Shown in pieces: positions 51,682 through 62,300 of a DNA stretch of 64,000 bases. The stretch is from NCBI RefSeq assembly GCF_036898825.1, contig NZ_JARUND010000001.1:372001-436000 (forward strand). Direction: 5' to 3'. This DNA comes from Streptomyces sp. B21-083. Its GTDB lineage: Bacteria; Actinomycetota; Actinomycetes; Streptomycetales; Streptomycetaceae. The notes beneath the pieces were generated by a model. The model made no database searches, had not been told where the DNA came from, and worked only from the letters and a program-made list of their open reading frames with translations. Each line of letters begins with the position of its first letter. The first letter of the stretch is position 1. Both the position numbers and the translations under genes were made by a program.

Positions 51682-52953
51682 TCAGCCGGCCTTCCGAGCG
51701 GTCTTCTCCGCGGTCTTCTGGATCTTCTCCAGGACCTTCCGGGGATCGCCGGCGGCCACGGCGGTGCCTATCTGCTGCTTCGCGGCGCCGTCGACGGCGC
51801 CCCAGCCCGGGTTGTCCGCCGGGGCGAACTTGGCGCCCCCCAGCGCGTCGACGAAGGGTTTGTAGTAGTCGGTGTCCGAACTGAGCGCGTCACCGGCGGA
51901 CTTGGTGACCGAGAGGAATCCCTCGGTGGACAGGAAGGTGGAGGCGTTCTTCTTCTGGTAGACGAAGTCCAGGAACTTGTTGACGGCTTCCCGGTTCTTG
52001 CCCCCGTCCTTCTTGAACGCCACCAGGTAGTCCTGGACGCCCAGGGTGTTGTGGGTGGTGCCGTCCTTGCTGGGCAGCGGCGCGACGCCGTAGTCGAGGT
52101 TCTTGTCGACAGGGTCGATGAAGCCCTTGCGCATGAAGACGGCGCCGTTGATCATGCCGATCCGGCCTTGCGCGAACTGGTTGAAGACGTCCTTGCGGTT
52201 GGTGGTCTCCGGGTTGGGCTGGGTCAGGCCGTCCTTGGTCAGTTTCCTCAGGTAGGTCAGGGTCTCCACGTTGGCCGGCTGGTCGACGGCCCATTCGCCG
52301 GAGTCGTCGACCCAGCCGCCGCCGTTGTTCATCGACCAGATGCCGAACTCGCCCTGGGCTTCCTCCGGTCCGAGCGGCAGACCCAGCGGAATGACTCCGG
52401 TCCCCCCGTTCTTCTTGATCTTCTTCGCGACGGCCTCGAGCTCCGCCCAATTCGCCGGTGGCGCCGTGACACCCGCCTTCCTGAAGATCTCCTTGTTGTA
52501 GAAGAACAGCCGGGCGCTGGAGATGAATGGCAGGCCGTACTGGATCTGGTCGTACATGGCCTGGTGGGCGAAGAGGGGCAGGAAGTCGTCGAGCACCTTC
52601 GCCGACACCGCCTGGTCCGCCGGGTAGATCAGGTCGTCGCGGGCGAAGTCGGAGAACTTGTTGTAGTTGAGGACGTCCGGCTGCTGCTTGGTCTGGATGT
52701 ACGTCTTGACCTTGGAGTCCATCTGTTCCCAGTCGACGACTTCCAGGTTGACCTTGTACCCGGGGTTCCCGGCCTCGAAGTCCTTGATCAGGTTCTTCCA
52801 GTAGGGCTGGGTGTCGTCGTCGTACTTCGCGGCCACGAAGGTGATCGTCCGGCCGTCGGAGTCGCCGCTGGTCGATGACCCTCCCTTGCCGCATCCGGTG
52901 AGAGCCAGGGCCAGAACCAGGCCTGCGGCTGTGCCGACGAGGTGTCGATTCAC
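51682..52953 (-). CDS. Extracellular sugar-binding lipoprotein (ABC importer)
   Basis: 423 aa. Lipoprotein signal with lipobox LALTGC (Cys21), then a type 1 solute-binding protein: ITFVAAKYDDDTQPYWKNLI, KDFEAGNPGYKVNLEVVDWE, VLNYNKFSDFARDDLIYPAD, GLPFISSARLFFYNKEIFRK and the C-terminal NKFLDFVYQKKNAS. It captures the sugar outside and passes it to the two permeases encoded downstream. Divergent from the AgaS-like gene across a 248-bp gap with phased repeats. Confidence 0.93.
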   Translation of the reverse strand: MNRHLVGTAAGLVLALALTGCGKGGSSTSGDSDGRTITFVAAKYDDDTQPYWKNLIKDFEAGNPGYKVNLEVVDWEQMDSKVKTYIQTKQQPDVLNYNKFSDFARDDLIYPADQAVSAKVLDDFLPLFAHQAMYDQIQYGLPFISSARLFFYNKEIFRKAGVTAPPANWAELEAVAKKIKKNGGTGVIPLGLPLGPEEAQGEFGIWSMNNGGGWVDDSGEWAVDQPANVETLTYLRKLTKDGLTQPNPETTNRKDVFNQFAQGRIGMINGAVFMRKGFIDPVDKNLDYGVAPLPSKDGTTHNTLGVQDYLVAFKKDGGKNREAVNKFLDFVYQKKNASTFLSTEGFLSVTKSAGDALSSDTDYYKPFVDALGGAKFAPADNPGWGAVDGAAKQQIGTAVAAGDPRKVLEKIQKTAEKTARKAG

Positions 52954-53007
52954 GCGAGTACCACCTTCTCTTCGTATGGCTGTGCACTTAACGACGAGTG
53001 CGGCTCC

Positions 53008-53066
53008 ATGCTCATTTATGCTCGAATCTTGCTACGATCAAGCATTGAACGTCATCATGCTCAATC
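53008..53066. promoter_or_regulatory. Helically phased direct repeats, probable DeoR/AgaR-type operator
   Basis: ATGCTCATTT (53008-53017), ATGCTCGAAT (53018-53027) and TTGCTACGAT (53029-53038) follow each other at 10-11 bp, with a further ATGCTCAATC at 53057-53066. Tandem 10-bp-phased elements are characteristic of AgaR-type repressor sites. The block lies between the binding-protein gene and the AgaS-like gene and could control both directions. Confidence 0.6.
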
Positions 53067-53201
53067 AATCACGCATGGTGTCAAGGGCCCGCCGGATCAC
53101 GACTCGGTCACGCCGAGACGGATCCCCTTGGGTGCCCGCACCCATCACGAGCGGCGCTTCACCGCGCGACCACGCCCTGTGCGTCCGAGACGGGAGTCCC
53201 G

Positions 53202-54101
53202 ATGAGCCAGACCGAGACCGAGATCGCCACACAGCCGGAGTGCTGGCACCGCGCCGTCGCACTCGCGCGCCGGCCGGAGACCCCAGGCGTCGCCCGACTG
53301 CCCAGGACCGGCGAGCGCGTGGCCGTCGTCGGCTGCGGCACGTCGTGGTTCATGGCCCAGGCGTACGCGGTGCTGCGCGAGAGCGCGGGCCACGGCGAGA
53401 CCGACGCCTTCCCTGCGTCCGAGATGCCGGCCGGGCGACGCTACGACCGGGTGGTGGCGCTGACCCGGTCGGGCACCACCACCGAAGTGCTGGAGGTGCT
53501 CCGGCGCCTGAAGGGGGTGACACCCACCGTCGCGGTCACCGCCGATCCGGCGACGCCCGTCATGGAACTCGCGGACATGGCCGCCGTCCTGGAGTTCGCC
53601 GACGAGACGTCGGTCGTGCAGACCCGGTTCGCCACCACTGAGCTGGTGTTTCTGCGGGCCCTGCTCGGCGAGGACCTGAGCGGACTGGCCGCGCAGGGGG
53701 CGGCGGCGCTCGCCGAGCCGCTGACCGACGAGCTGCTGACCGCCGAACAGTTCACGTTCCTCGGCAGCGGCTGGGCCTACGGGATCGCCCAGGAGGCGGC
53801 ACTGAAGATGCGTGAGGCGGCGGGCGCCTGGACGGAGGCGTATCCGGTGATGGAGTACCGGCACGGGCCGATCAGCGTCACCGGGCCCGGGCGGGTGGCC
53901 TGGTGGTTCGGCGACCCGGCCGGTGTCCCCGAGGGACTGCCCGACGAGATCGCCCGGACCGGCGGCCGGCTGGTGGCCTTCGGCCGCGACCCGGTGGCGG
54001 ACCTCGTCGTGGTGCAGCGGCTCGCCGCGGCCCTCGGCGCGGCACGCGGCCTCGACCCGGACAACCCGCGCCATCTCACCCGTTCGGTGATTCTCGCCTG
54101 A
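53202..54101 (+). CDS. SIS-domain sugar phosphate isomerase/deaminase (AgaS-like)
   Basis: 299 aa with two SIS domains like the isomerase half of GlmS. First domain: VAVVGCGTSWFMAQAYAVLR, SEMPAGRRYDRVVALTRSGT (SGTT phosphate loop) and TTEVLEVLRRLKG. Second domain: FTFLGSGWAYGIAQEAALKM and REAAGAWTEAYPVMEYRHGP, the conserved EYRHGP motif. AgaS-type members turn galactosamine-6-phosphate into tagatose-6-phosphate and ammonia. No glutaminase domain. First gene on the plus side of the divergent control region. Confidence 0.88.
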   Translation: MSQTETEIATQPECWHRAVALARRPETPGVARLPRTGERVAVVGCGTSWFMAQAYAVLRESAGHGETDAFPASEMPAGRRYDRVVALTRSGTTTEVLEVLRRLKGVTPTVAVTADPATPVMELADMAAVLEFADETSVVQTRFATTELVFLRALLGEDLSGLAAQGAAALAEPLTDELLTAEQFTFLGSGWAYGIAQEAALKMREAAGAWTEAYPVMEYRHGPISVTGPGRVAWWFGDPAGVPEGLPDEIARTGGRLVAFGRDPVADLVVVQRLAAALGAARGLDPDNPRHLTRSVILA

Positions 54102-54333
54102 CGCCGTTCACGCGAATTCGACGGACTTCCGAAGCCGGGCCCGCTGCCCGCGACCCATGCCGTGAGCAGCGGGCCTGTCCGTCATCAGCGACCACACGGG
54201 CCCTCGGGGCCCCGCAGGAATCAGGGAACGCATCGTTGACAGATGAATTTTCCTGCAAGAGTATGTGCGCAAAACTACAAGATCTTGCATAGCTCGTCAG
54301 AGACTCCATGCCTCTCCCCGCTGGAGGACACCA

Positions 54334-57300
54334 GTGCGTGCACAGCCCCGCAGACTCGGCGCCTCACTCGCCGCCGCCCTGACCCTGACCATCGCCTTCC
54401 CGGGCACGGAAGCCCTCGCCCAGCCCGTGCGGGCCGACTCGGCCCCTCGGTCGACGGTGACCGAAACCGCGGACGGCCTGACCCTGTCCGTGCCGGCCAC
54501 CGGGAAGACCCCCGGCTACGCCGTCGACGTATCCACCGACGGCGATCTCGCCCTCACCACCGAGCGCGCCGACAGTCCCGTCCTCGCCACCGCGAGCGGT
54601 GACACGGGCGCCTTACGGTTCCGCTCGGCCGGCGCCTGGCAGCACGCCACCGATGTCACCGCCTGGAGCTGGAAGAACGGCGTCCTGACCCTGACCGCCG
54701 ACACCACGTTCGACGGAGCCGGCGTCGAGGCGCGTGTCATTCCGGCCGCCGACCGCTACCAACTCGACTGGAACGTCGAGGGAGTCGAGCCGGACCGGCT
54801 GGGACTCGCCTTCGACCTGGCCTCCGCCGGGCACTGGTACGGGCATGGCGAGGCCGAGACCCCGCAGGGCGGCCCCGGCACCGACCAGCCCTGGCCGCTG
54901 AACAGCGGCGAGGTCGAACACCCGGCGTTCTCCCCCGCCTCGTACCACGTGATCGACCCGTTCTGGTACACCTCCAGCTCGGCCGGACTCCGCGTCGACA
55001 CCGGAAATGTCATGGACGTGGCGATCAACGCGGGCAAGGACGGGCTCGGCCGCTTCGACGTCCAGGCCGCCGACGCCTACAAGGCAACCGTCTTCGTCGA
55101 GTCGACGCCGCTGGAGGTCTACCGCGACTACGTGGGCATAGTCGGGAAACCGGCGAAGAGCGACGCCACGTACGAGCAGTACGCCAAGCCGGTCTGGAAC
55201 TCCTGGGCGCAGTTCTACACCGACATCGACCAGGAGAAACTCCTCGACTACGCCACCGACCTCAAGGCCGCCGGCCTGGACGGGCACGCCCTCCAGCTCG
55301 ACGACAAGTGGGAGTCGAACTACGGCAATCTGACCTTCGACGCCAAGGCCTACCCCGACCCGAAGGCCATGTCGAAGAGGATCCACGACCTGGGCTTCGA
55401 CTTCGGGCTCTGGACGACTCTGTGGATCAACCTCGACTCCGACAACTACCGGTTCGCCGTCGACAAGGGCTACTTGCTGGGGGACGCCGCCGACCCCGCC
55501 AAGCCGTGCACGGTGACCTGGTGGAACGGCACAGCGGGGATCATCGACCTCGCCAACCCGGACGCCAGGGCCTGGTACACCGGCCGCGTCAAGTCCCTGA
55601 TGGGCGACTACGACATCGACGGCCTGAAGTTCGACACCCGCTTCTTCGACGACAGGTGCGCCCCGCGCGCCGGATTCAAGCCGACCGACTACCAGCGGCT
55701 CGGCACCGAACTCGCCGACGAGTTCGACCTGCAGGGCGTCGGCATCCGCGTGCACTGGGACTCGACGGCCCACCGGGCCGGGTTCGTCACCCGGCAGGTC
55801 GACAAGGGCACCGGCTGGGACTCGGTCCGCGCCTCGGTCACCCAGAACCTCGCGATCTCCACGATCGGCTACCCCTTCGTCACCACCGACATGATCGGCG
55901 GCTCCGGCGGCCAACCGGCCCCGGACAAGGAGGTGTTGATCCGCTCGGCTCAGGTGGCGTCGCTCATGCCGCTGATGTACTCCTCCACCTCACCCGTCGA
56001 CACCATCGATGTGACGACCGGCCAGAAAGTCGTCTACGACCAGGAGACCATCGACCTCTACCGGGCGGCGATTCTGCGGCACGAACGGCTCGCGCCCTAC
56101 ATCTGGGACCAGGTCCAGCAGACTCTCAGAACCGGGGACCCCATCGTCCGGCCGCTGTTCTTCGACTTCCCGAAGGACAGGGCGAGTTACACCGTCCCGG
56201 ACGAGTGGATGCTCGGCCCCGCCGTCCTCGCGGCGCCGCAGGTCACCGACCGGGCCACCCGGACCGTGCATCTGCCGCCGGGCACGTGGTACGACGTCAA
56301 CCAGGGCACCGTGATCCGCGGCCCGAAGGACCTGAAGGGCTACGGCGCTCCCCTCGGGGTCACCCCGGCCTTCGTGAACCTCAAGGCCAAGGGCGCCGAC
56401 AAGGCCCTGCGTGCCCTGCGGAGCGACGACGCTCCCGCCGCCTCCGTGCTGCTCGCCCCCGACGCACCGGAGACCGGCAACGGCGAGGCCTTCGAGATCA
56501 CCACCACGGCCACCAACTGGGGCTCCCGGCCGCTGAAGAAGGTCACAGCCACGCTGGCGGCGCCCGCCGGCTGGCGCGCCGAGGCCACCACAGCCGCGAC
56601 CTCCAGGTCCCTGACCGCCGGCGCCACTCTCACCACCCGGTGGAAGGTCACCCCGCCCGCCGACGCCGACTGGGGCAGCCACATCCTCACCGGAACCGTC
56701 ACCTACGACGGCGGTACGAAGGTCTCCGACCGCGTCCCGGTGAAGGTGAATCCGGAGCCGGGCACTGTCTCGGCTCCGTACCGCACCGCCGACACCACCG
56801 GCGGCGCCCAATTCGCCCAGGCAGGCGACCAGTTCGCCATCTGGGCGGGTGGCCAGGACCTGTCGGGCTGGAAGGACGAGAAGGCGGCCGTCTACGAGAG
56901 CGGGGTGGTCGGTGACAAGGCCACAGTGCGGGCGCGAGTCGTCTCACAGAACTCCGCCAGCCCCGTCGGCAAGGCCGGCATCGCCGTCGCCAACGACCTG
57001 TCCGCGCCCGGGAAGGGCGGCTACGCGGTCCTCGTCATGACGGACAAGTACGGCCTGGAGTTCATGACCGACAGTGACGGCGACGGAAAGCTCGACACCT
57101 GGGCGGGCGGCGGCCAGACCTACCACCCGGCCCATCTCAAGCTGGTGCGCGACCGCACGACGTACACGGCGTACGCGAGCAAGGACGGCACCACCTGGTC
57201 CACCGTCGGCTCGGCCACCGTCGCCTCGGCCTCCGGCACCGGGGACGCGGGAGTGATCGCCTCCGCCGTCAACCTCAACTACCCCGGCGAACGGATCCAG

Positions 57301-57336
57301 GCCGTCCACGACGACTTCTCCGTCACCACGCCCTGA
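54334..57336 (+). CDS. Secreted GH31-family glycoside hydrolase with NEW3-type domain; TTA codon
   Basis: 1000 aa from GTG 54334, with GGAGG 6 nt upstream, which starts directly at a signal peptide (RRLGASLAAALTLTIAFPGT, ALAQ). N-terminal beta domain, then the GH31 barrel with PVWNSWAQFYTDIDQEKLLD, the nucleophile in DGLKFDTRFF (Asp434) and the probable acid/base in RQVDKGTGWDSV (Asp490). Further domains: a NEW3-like alpha-galactosidase-associated domain (about 690-790, TTATNWGSRPLKKVTATLAA) and a C-terminal laminin-G/DUF1080-like beta-sandwich. GH31 covers alpha-glucosidases, xylosidases and the alpha-N-acetylgalactosaminidase subgroup; the locus favours the last. Codon 94 is TTA (54613-54615), suggesting bldA dependence. 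Confidence 0.85.
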   Translation: MRAQPRRLGASLAAALTLTIAFPGTEALAQPVRADSAPRSTVTETADGLTLSVPATGKTPGYAVDVSTDGDLALTTERADSPVLATASGDTGALRFRSAGAWQHATDVTAWSWKNGVLTLTADTTFDGAGVEARVIPAADRYQLDWNVEGVEPDRLGLAFDLASAGHWYGHGEAETPQGGPGTDQPWPLNSGEVEHPAFSPASYHVIDPFWYTSSSAGLRVDTGNVMDVAINAGKDGLGRFDVQAADAYKATVFVESTPLEVYRDYVGIVGKPAKSDATYEQYAKPVWNSWAQFYTDIDQEKLLDYATDLKAAGLDGHALQLDDKWESNYGNLTFDAKAYPDPKAMSKRIHDLGFDFGLWTTLWINLDSDNYRFAVDKGYLLGDAADPAKPCTVTWWNGTAGIIDLANPDARAWYTGRVKSLMGDYDIDGLKFDTRFFDDRCAPRAGFKPTDYQRLGTELADEFDLQGVGIRVHWDSTAHRAGFVTRQVDKGTGWDSVRASVTQNLAISTIGYPFVTTDMIGGSGGQPAPDKEVLIRSAQVASLMPLMYSSTSPVDTIDVTTGQKVVYDQETIDLYRAAILRHERLAPYIWDQVQQTLRTGDPIVRPLFFDFPKDRASYTVPDEWMLGPAVLAAPQVTDRATRTVHLPPGTWYDVNQGTVIRGPKDLKGYGAPLGVTPAFVNLKAKGADKALRALRSDDAPAASVLLAPDAPETGNGEAFEITTTATNWGSRPLKKVTATLAAPAGWRAEATTAATSRSLTAGATLTTRWKVTPPADADWGSHILTGTVTYDGGTKVSDRVPVKVNPEPGTVSAPYRTADTTGGAQFAQAGDQFAIWAGGQDLSGWKDEKAAVYESGVVGDKATVRARVVSQNSASPVGKAGIAVANDLSAPGKGGYAVLVMTDKYGLEFMTDSDGDGKLDTWAGGGQTYHPAHLKLVRDRTTYTAYASKDGTTWSTVGSATVASASGTGDAGVIASAVNLNYPGERIQAVHDDFSVTTP

Positions 57337-57437
57337 CCGGTCACCGCAGGCCGGCGTTCCCGGTCGTCGCAGCCCGGGAGCGCCCCCACCACCAGCTTCG
57401 GCAGCACCCGACGACCCTTTTCCGAAAGGGATCCACC

Positions 57438-59309
57438 ATGACACGGCCCACACGCGTACCCGCACGCGTATCCGCCCTCGCCGCCTCCTTCCTCGCCGGC
57501 GCGCTCGTCGCGACCACCACGACCGTCATCGCGGCCACCGGCGACGACGACCAGCGGAAACCCACCACGACCTGGCTGACCGTGAAGGTCGCCGACGCGA
57601 TGGGCACCAGGGACACCATCACCTGGGTGCCCACCGGATCCTTCGCGAGCTCGGCCGAGGTCCGCGTGCCGCGCTTTCCGATGACCGCCATCGAGGGCAA
57701 GGACACCAAGGAACTCGCCCTGGACGCCGTACGCGGCGAGCAGGTCTCCGCGCAGCTCGCCATCGCCTCCGGCAAGAGCCTCGACGACGTGCAGGCGAGG
57801 GTCGGCGACCTGACAGGGCCGGGCGGCGCGAAGCTCGACGGTGACAGTACGCAGGTGCGGTTCGTGAAGTACGTGCCCGTACAGCGCTCCAAGAGCGAGG
57901 TCGACTGGTCGGCCACCATCGACCAGGTCAGCTCCGCCAAGGAGGTCTCCGGGGACCGTAACCCGGACGTCGTCGGCGACCCGCTGGAGGAGCGCGACTC
58001 GGTCGACGTGCCCGCGTACGCCGCGCAGCCGCTCTGGTTCACCTTCCACATACCGAAGAACGCCCGCCCCGGCACGTACAAGGGCACGGTCCGCGTCGAC
58101 GTCGACGGCGGGGCCCAGGCCACGTACCCGCTCACCATCGACGTCGCCGACGCCACCGTGCCCGCCCCCGCCGACTACAGGTTCTTCCTCGACGTCTGGG
58201 CGCAGCCGGAGACCCTCGCCCAGGCGCACAAGGTGAAGCTGTGGTCGAAGGAGCACTGGAAGCTCATCGAGGCGTACAACCGTGATCTGGCGTCGCGCGG
58301 TCAGAAGGTCATCAACACGACGATCGTCGACAACCCCTGGCACCACCAGTGGTCGCTCGGCACCCGGGAGTCGCAGACCGCGACGCCGTACACCAGCATG
58401 GTCGGCTGGAAGTGGAACGGGACCAGGTTCGCCTTCGACTTCGACCGCTGGGACAAGTACGTCGAGACCGCCAGGAAGGCCGGGCTCGGCCCCGACATCG
58501 GCGCCTTCTCGATGCTGGCCTTCCAGGACCAGGAACACCTCACCTACACCGACACCCGCAGCGGGAAGACCGTCTACGAGAACGTCGATCTGGGCGGGAG
58601 CCGCTGGCGGCAGGCCTGGGGCGCGTATCTGCCCGCCTTCGAGGCCCACTTGAGGAAGAAGGGCTGGCTGAAGGACACCTGGCTGTCCTTCGACGAGCGG
58701 CCGATCAGCACCATGACGGTGGTCAAGGACTTCGTGCACGAGGTGGCGCCGGTCTTCGACGACCGTATCTCCGTCGCCGGATCGATCACCACAGAGGGTG
58801 TCGCGTCGAACCTGTCGGTGGACTGGGGCGGCATCGACGCGATGACCAAGGAGAAGGCGGCCGAGCGTCGCGCGGCCGGCAAGACCACCACGTTCTACGT
58901 GTACGGCGCGCCCGCCCACCCCAACACGTTGTCCTACTCCCCCGCCGTCGAGTCGCGGATGCTGCCGTGGATCTCGGCGCAGCGCGACCTCGACGGGTTC
59001 CTGCGCTGGTCGTACAACAGCTGGACCAGCGACCCGTTCAAGCAGCCCGTGCACATCTTCACCCAGGGCGACGAGTACCTGGTCTATCCCGGGAAGAACG
59101 GGCCGATGTCCAGTATCCGCTGGGAGCAACTCAAGGAAGGCATCGAGGACTTCGAGCTGATCGCGCAGCTCCGCGAGAAGGACGGCGGTGACAGCGCCGC
59201 TCTCACCGAGGCTCTCACGAAGGCCACTCGGGACCTGGACGGCCGTACGAAGAACGTCACCGACATCGAGACCGCGCGGGCGGCCGTGGTGAAGGGGCTG
59301 ACCTCATGA
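57438..59309 (+). CDS. Secreted GH123-like (DUF4091) beta-N-acetylgalactosaminidase candidate
   Basis: 623 aa. N-terminal signal or membrane anchor (VSALAASFLAGALVATTTTV). N-terminal beta domain (about 45-240, VKYVPVQRSKSEVDW, PAYAAQPLWFTFHIPKNARP) as in GH123, then a barrel with DVWAQPETLAQAHKVKLWSK and the adjacent Asp-Glu pair in WLSFDERP (Asp419-Glu420), the position of the substrate-assisted catalytic pair in GH123 NgaP and relatives. C-terminal RWSYNSWTSDPFKQPVHIFT, GDEYLVYPGKNGPMSSIRWE and QLKEGIEDFELIAQLRE are typical of DUF4091. It would remove terminal beta-GalNAc. It overlaps the next gene by 4 nt and follows the GH31 gene by 101 bp. Confidence 0.85.
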   Translation: MTRPTRVPARVSALAASFLAGALVATTTTVIAATGDDDQRKPTTTWLTVKVADAMGTRDTITWVPTGSFASSAEVRVPRFPMTAIEGKDTKELALDAVRGEQVSAQLAIASGKSLDDVQARVGDLTGPGGAKLDGDSTQVRFVKYVPVQRSKSEVDWSATIDQVSSAKEVSGDRNPDVVGDPLEERDSVDVPAYAAQPLWFTFHIPKNARPGTYKGTVRVDVDGGAQATYPLTIDVADATVPAPADYRFFLDVWAQPETLAQAHKVKLWSKEHWKLIEAYNRDLASRGQKVINTTIVDNPWHHQWSLGTRESQTATPYTSMVGWKWNGTRFAFDFDRWDKYVETARKAGLGPDIGAFSMLAFQDQEHLTYTDTRSGKTVYENVDLGGSRWRQAWGAYLPAFEAHLRKKGWLKDTWLSFDERPISTMTVVKDFVHEVAPVFDDRISVAGSITTEGVASNLSVDWGGIDAMTKEKAAERRAAGKTTTFYVYGAPAHPNTLSYSPAVESRMLPWISAQRDLDGFLRWSYNSWTSDPFKQPVHIFTQGDEYLVYPGKNGPMSSIRWEQLKEGIEDFELIAQLREKDGGDSAALTEALTKATRDLDGRTKNVTDIETARAAVVKGLTS

Positions 59310-62300
59310 GAGGGCGCGTGAGATCGCTGCTGCTCGCCTCGGTGCTGGCCGCCACGTCCCTGGGCGCTCCGGCCGCCGGCGCGGCCGTATCACCGGCGCG
59401 GACCGCGCCCGTTACGGCGAACCAGCACACGGTCACCTACGACCAGTACGCGGTACAGGTCGACGGCAAACCCCTGTACATCTGGGGCGCCGAGTTCCAC
59501 TACTTCCGGCTGCCCAGCCCGGACGCCTGGCGTGACGTGCTGCAGAAGATCAAGGCGGGCGGGTTCAACGCCGTCTCGCTCTACTTCGACTGGGGCTACC
59601 ACTCCGCCAAGCAGGGCTCGTACGACTTCTCCGGCGTCCGTGACGTGGAGCGGCTGCTCGACGAGGCCGAGCGCGCCGGTCTGTACGTCATCGCGCGGCC
59701 AGGCCCCTACATCAACGCCGAGGTCTCCGGCGGCGGCTTCCCGGCGTGGCGCAAGACGCGCGCGGGCGTGAACCGTACCTCCGAGGAGGGGTATCTGAAG
59801 GACGCCCAGGAGTGGATGAGCCGGATCAATCCGATCATCGCGCGTCACCAACTCACGCGCGGCAAGGGCTCGGTGATCCTGTATCAGGTCGAGAACGAGT
59901 ACCAGGGCGGACGCCACGACGCCGACTACATGCAGACGCTCATCGACTGGGCGAAGGAGGACGGCATCGACGTGCCGACCTTCGTCAACGACGGCGGCGC
60001 CAACCGGAACTGGGTGAGCGGCAAGGGCGCCCCCGACATCTACGGCTTCGACGCCTACCCGCAGGGCTTCGACTGCAGGAACCCGGACGACTGGAAGAAC
60101 CTGCCCGACTATACGTACGTCAACGACTGGAAGCCCGAGTCACCGCTGATCATTCCGGAGGCTCAGGGCGGCGCCTTCGACCCTTGGGGCGGCACCGGTT
60201 ACCAGGACTGCGCGAAGCTCACCGGCACCGACTTCACCCGGGTGTTCAGCAAGATGAACATCGCCGCCGGGGTCTCCGGTCAGTCCTTCTACATGACGTA
60301 CGGCGGCACGAACTGGGGCTGGCTCGCCGACCCGAACGCCGTCTACACGTCATACGACTACGGCGCTCCGATCAACGAGTCCCGCCAACTGACGGACAAA
60401 TACCAGGAGTTCAAGCGGCTCGGATATTTCGTCAACTCGGTCGGCTCGCTGGCACGGACCGACAAGGCCGAGGCGCCCGTCCCCTCCGACGAGGCGCTGC
60501 GCATCCACCGGCGCGTCAACCCCGACGACGGAACCCAGTTCTTCACCGTCCGGCATGCCGACACCCGGGTGAAGGACAAAAACGAGACCACCCTGTCCCT
60601 GACCGGCTCGGACGGCGACTATCCGCGCGTGCCGCAGCAGGGCGCTATCACCGTCGACGGCCGGGACGCGAAACTCCTCGTCGCCGGCTACGACCTGGGC
60701 GACCAGCGGCTCGTCTACTCCACCTCGGAGATCATGACGCACGCCACGATCGGCGACCGTGAGGTGGCCCTGCTGTACGGGCGTGCGGGCGAAACCGGCG
60801 AGACGGTACTGCGGTACGCGAAGCGGCCGCAGGTGAAGGTGCTCGCCGGTGACGTCACCACCACCTGGGACGCCGAACGCGGCGATCTGCGGCTGAACTA
60901 CACCCACAAGGGCCTGGCCCGGGTGCTGGTGAACGGCCTGGAACTGCTGATCGCCGATGTCGCCGAGACCGCCCACTGGTGGCGGCAGGACACCGCCGAC
61001 GGGCCGGTCCTGGTACGCGGCCCGTCCCTGGTCCGTACGGCGGAGGTCAAGGGCGACACCCTCAGGCTGACCGGTGACTCGACAAGGGCCGCGAAGATCG
61101 AGGTCATCGCCGACACGAAGAAAGTGACCTGGAACGGCCGCAGGACCGCCGTCACCGAGGCGCCGCGCACGGTTCGGCTGCCCGCACTGACGACCTGGAA
61201 GTACAAGGAGGAAGCCCCCGAGACCGCCCGGGACTTCGACGACTCCGCCTGGCCCACCGCCGCCCGCCTCTCCACCGCCGACGCCGAACTGAACGGCTCA
61301 CTGCCGGTGCTCGCGATGGACGAGTACGGCTTCCACCACGGTGATGTCTGGTACCGGGGGCGGTTCAGGACCACCGGCGCGGCGACCGCGCTCGCGCTGA
61401 ACGCCGACACCGGTCCCACCGGCCAGTACGCGGTCTGGCTCAACGGACGTTACCTCGGCAGCTCCGGCGACGGCGCACACACCTTCGACATTCCGGCGGG
61501 CACCCTCAAGGGCGCCGGCGACAACGTGCTCGCCGTCCTCGCCGAGAACGCGGGGCACAACGAGGAATGGGGCCACGACTACTCCAAGGAGCCGCGCGGT
61601 CTGCTCGGCGCGGAGGTGATCGGCGGTGCCTCCACCCTCACCTGGAAGGTCCAGGGCAGCAGGGGCGGCGAGAACCCGGTCGACACCGCACGGGGTCCCT
61701 ACAACAACGGGGGGCTGTACGGGGAGCGGGCCGGCTGGTCACTGCCCGGTTACCCGGACGGCGGCTGGAAGCGCACCTCACTGTCCGCGTCCGCCCGGTC
61801 CGGGGCAGCGGAACCCGGGGTGCGGTGGTACCGCACCGGCGCGAAGCTCGATCTGCCGACGGGTCAGGACAACGCGCTCGCGCTGGACCTGGCGGAGCCC
61901 GAGGGCGGCAGCACGGCGTACCGCGCCCAGATCTTCGTCAACGGCTGGCTGATCGGCCGCTCTCTGCCCGACACCGGGCCCCAGACACGGTTCGTCGTCC
62001 CCAAGGGCATCCTGCGCGAGCAGGGCGACAACACCATCGCCCTGGCGGTGTGGTCCACCGGGAAGGCGGCGGGCCCCGGTTCGGTGAAGCTCGTCGACCT
62101 GGGCGCGAGTGCCGGCGGCATCAAGGTGAACACGGTGTCCGCGCCCTCGTACGACGCGAGGACCTACGCCATGCCCGCCCCAGGCGCGCGGATCACGGTG
62201 GACGCCGTGCCGTTCCTGAGCACCGGCACGACCACCGAGGTCCCCGTCACGCTCACCGTGGCGAAGGGGGCTCCCGCCGCCCGCGACGTCGAGGTGTCGC

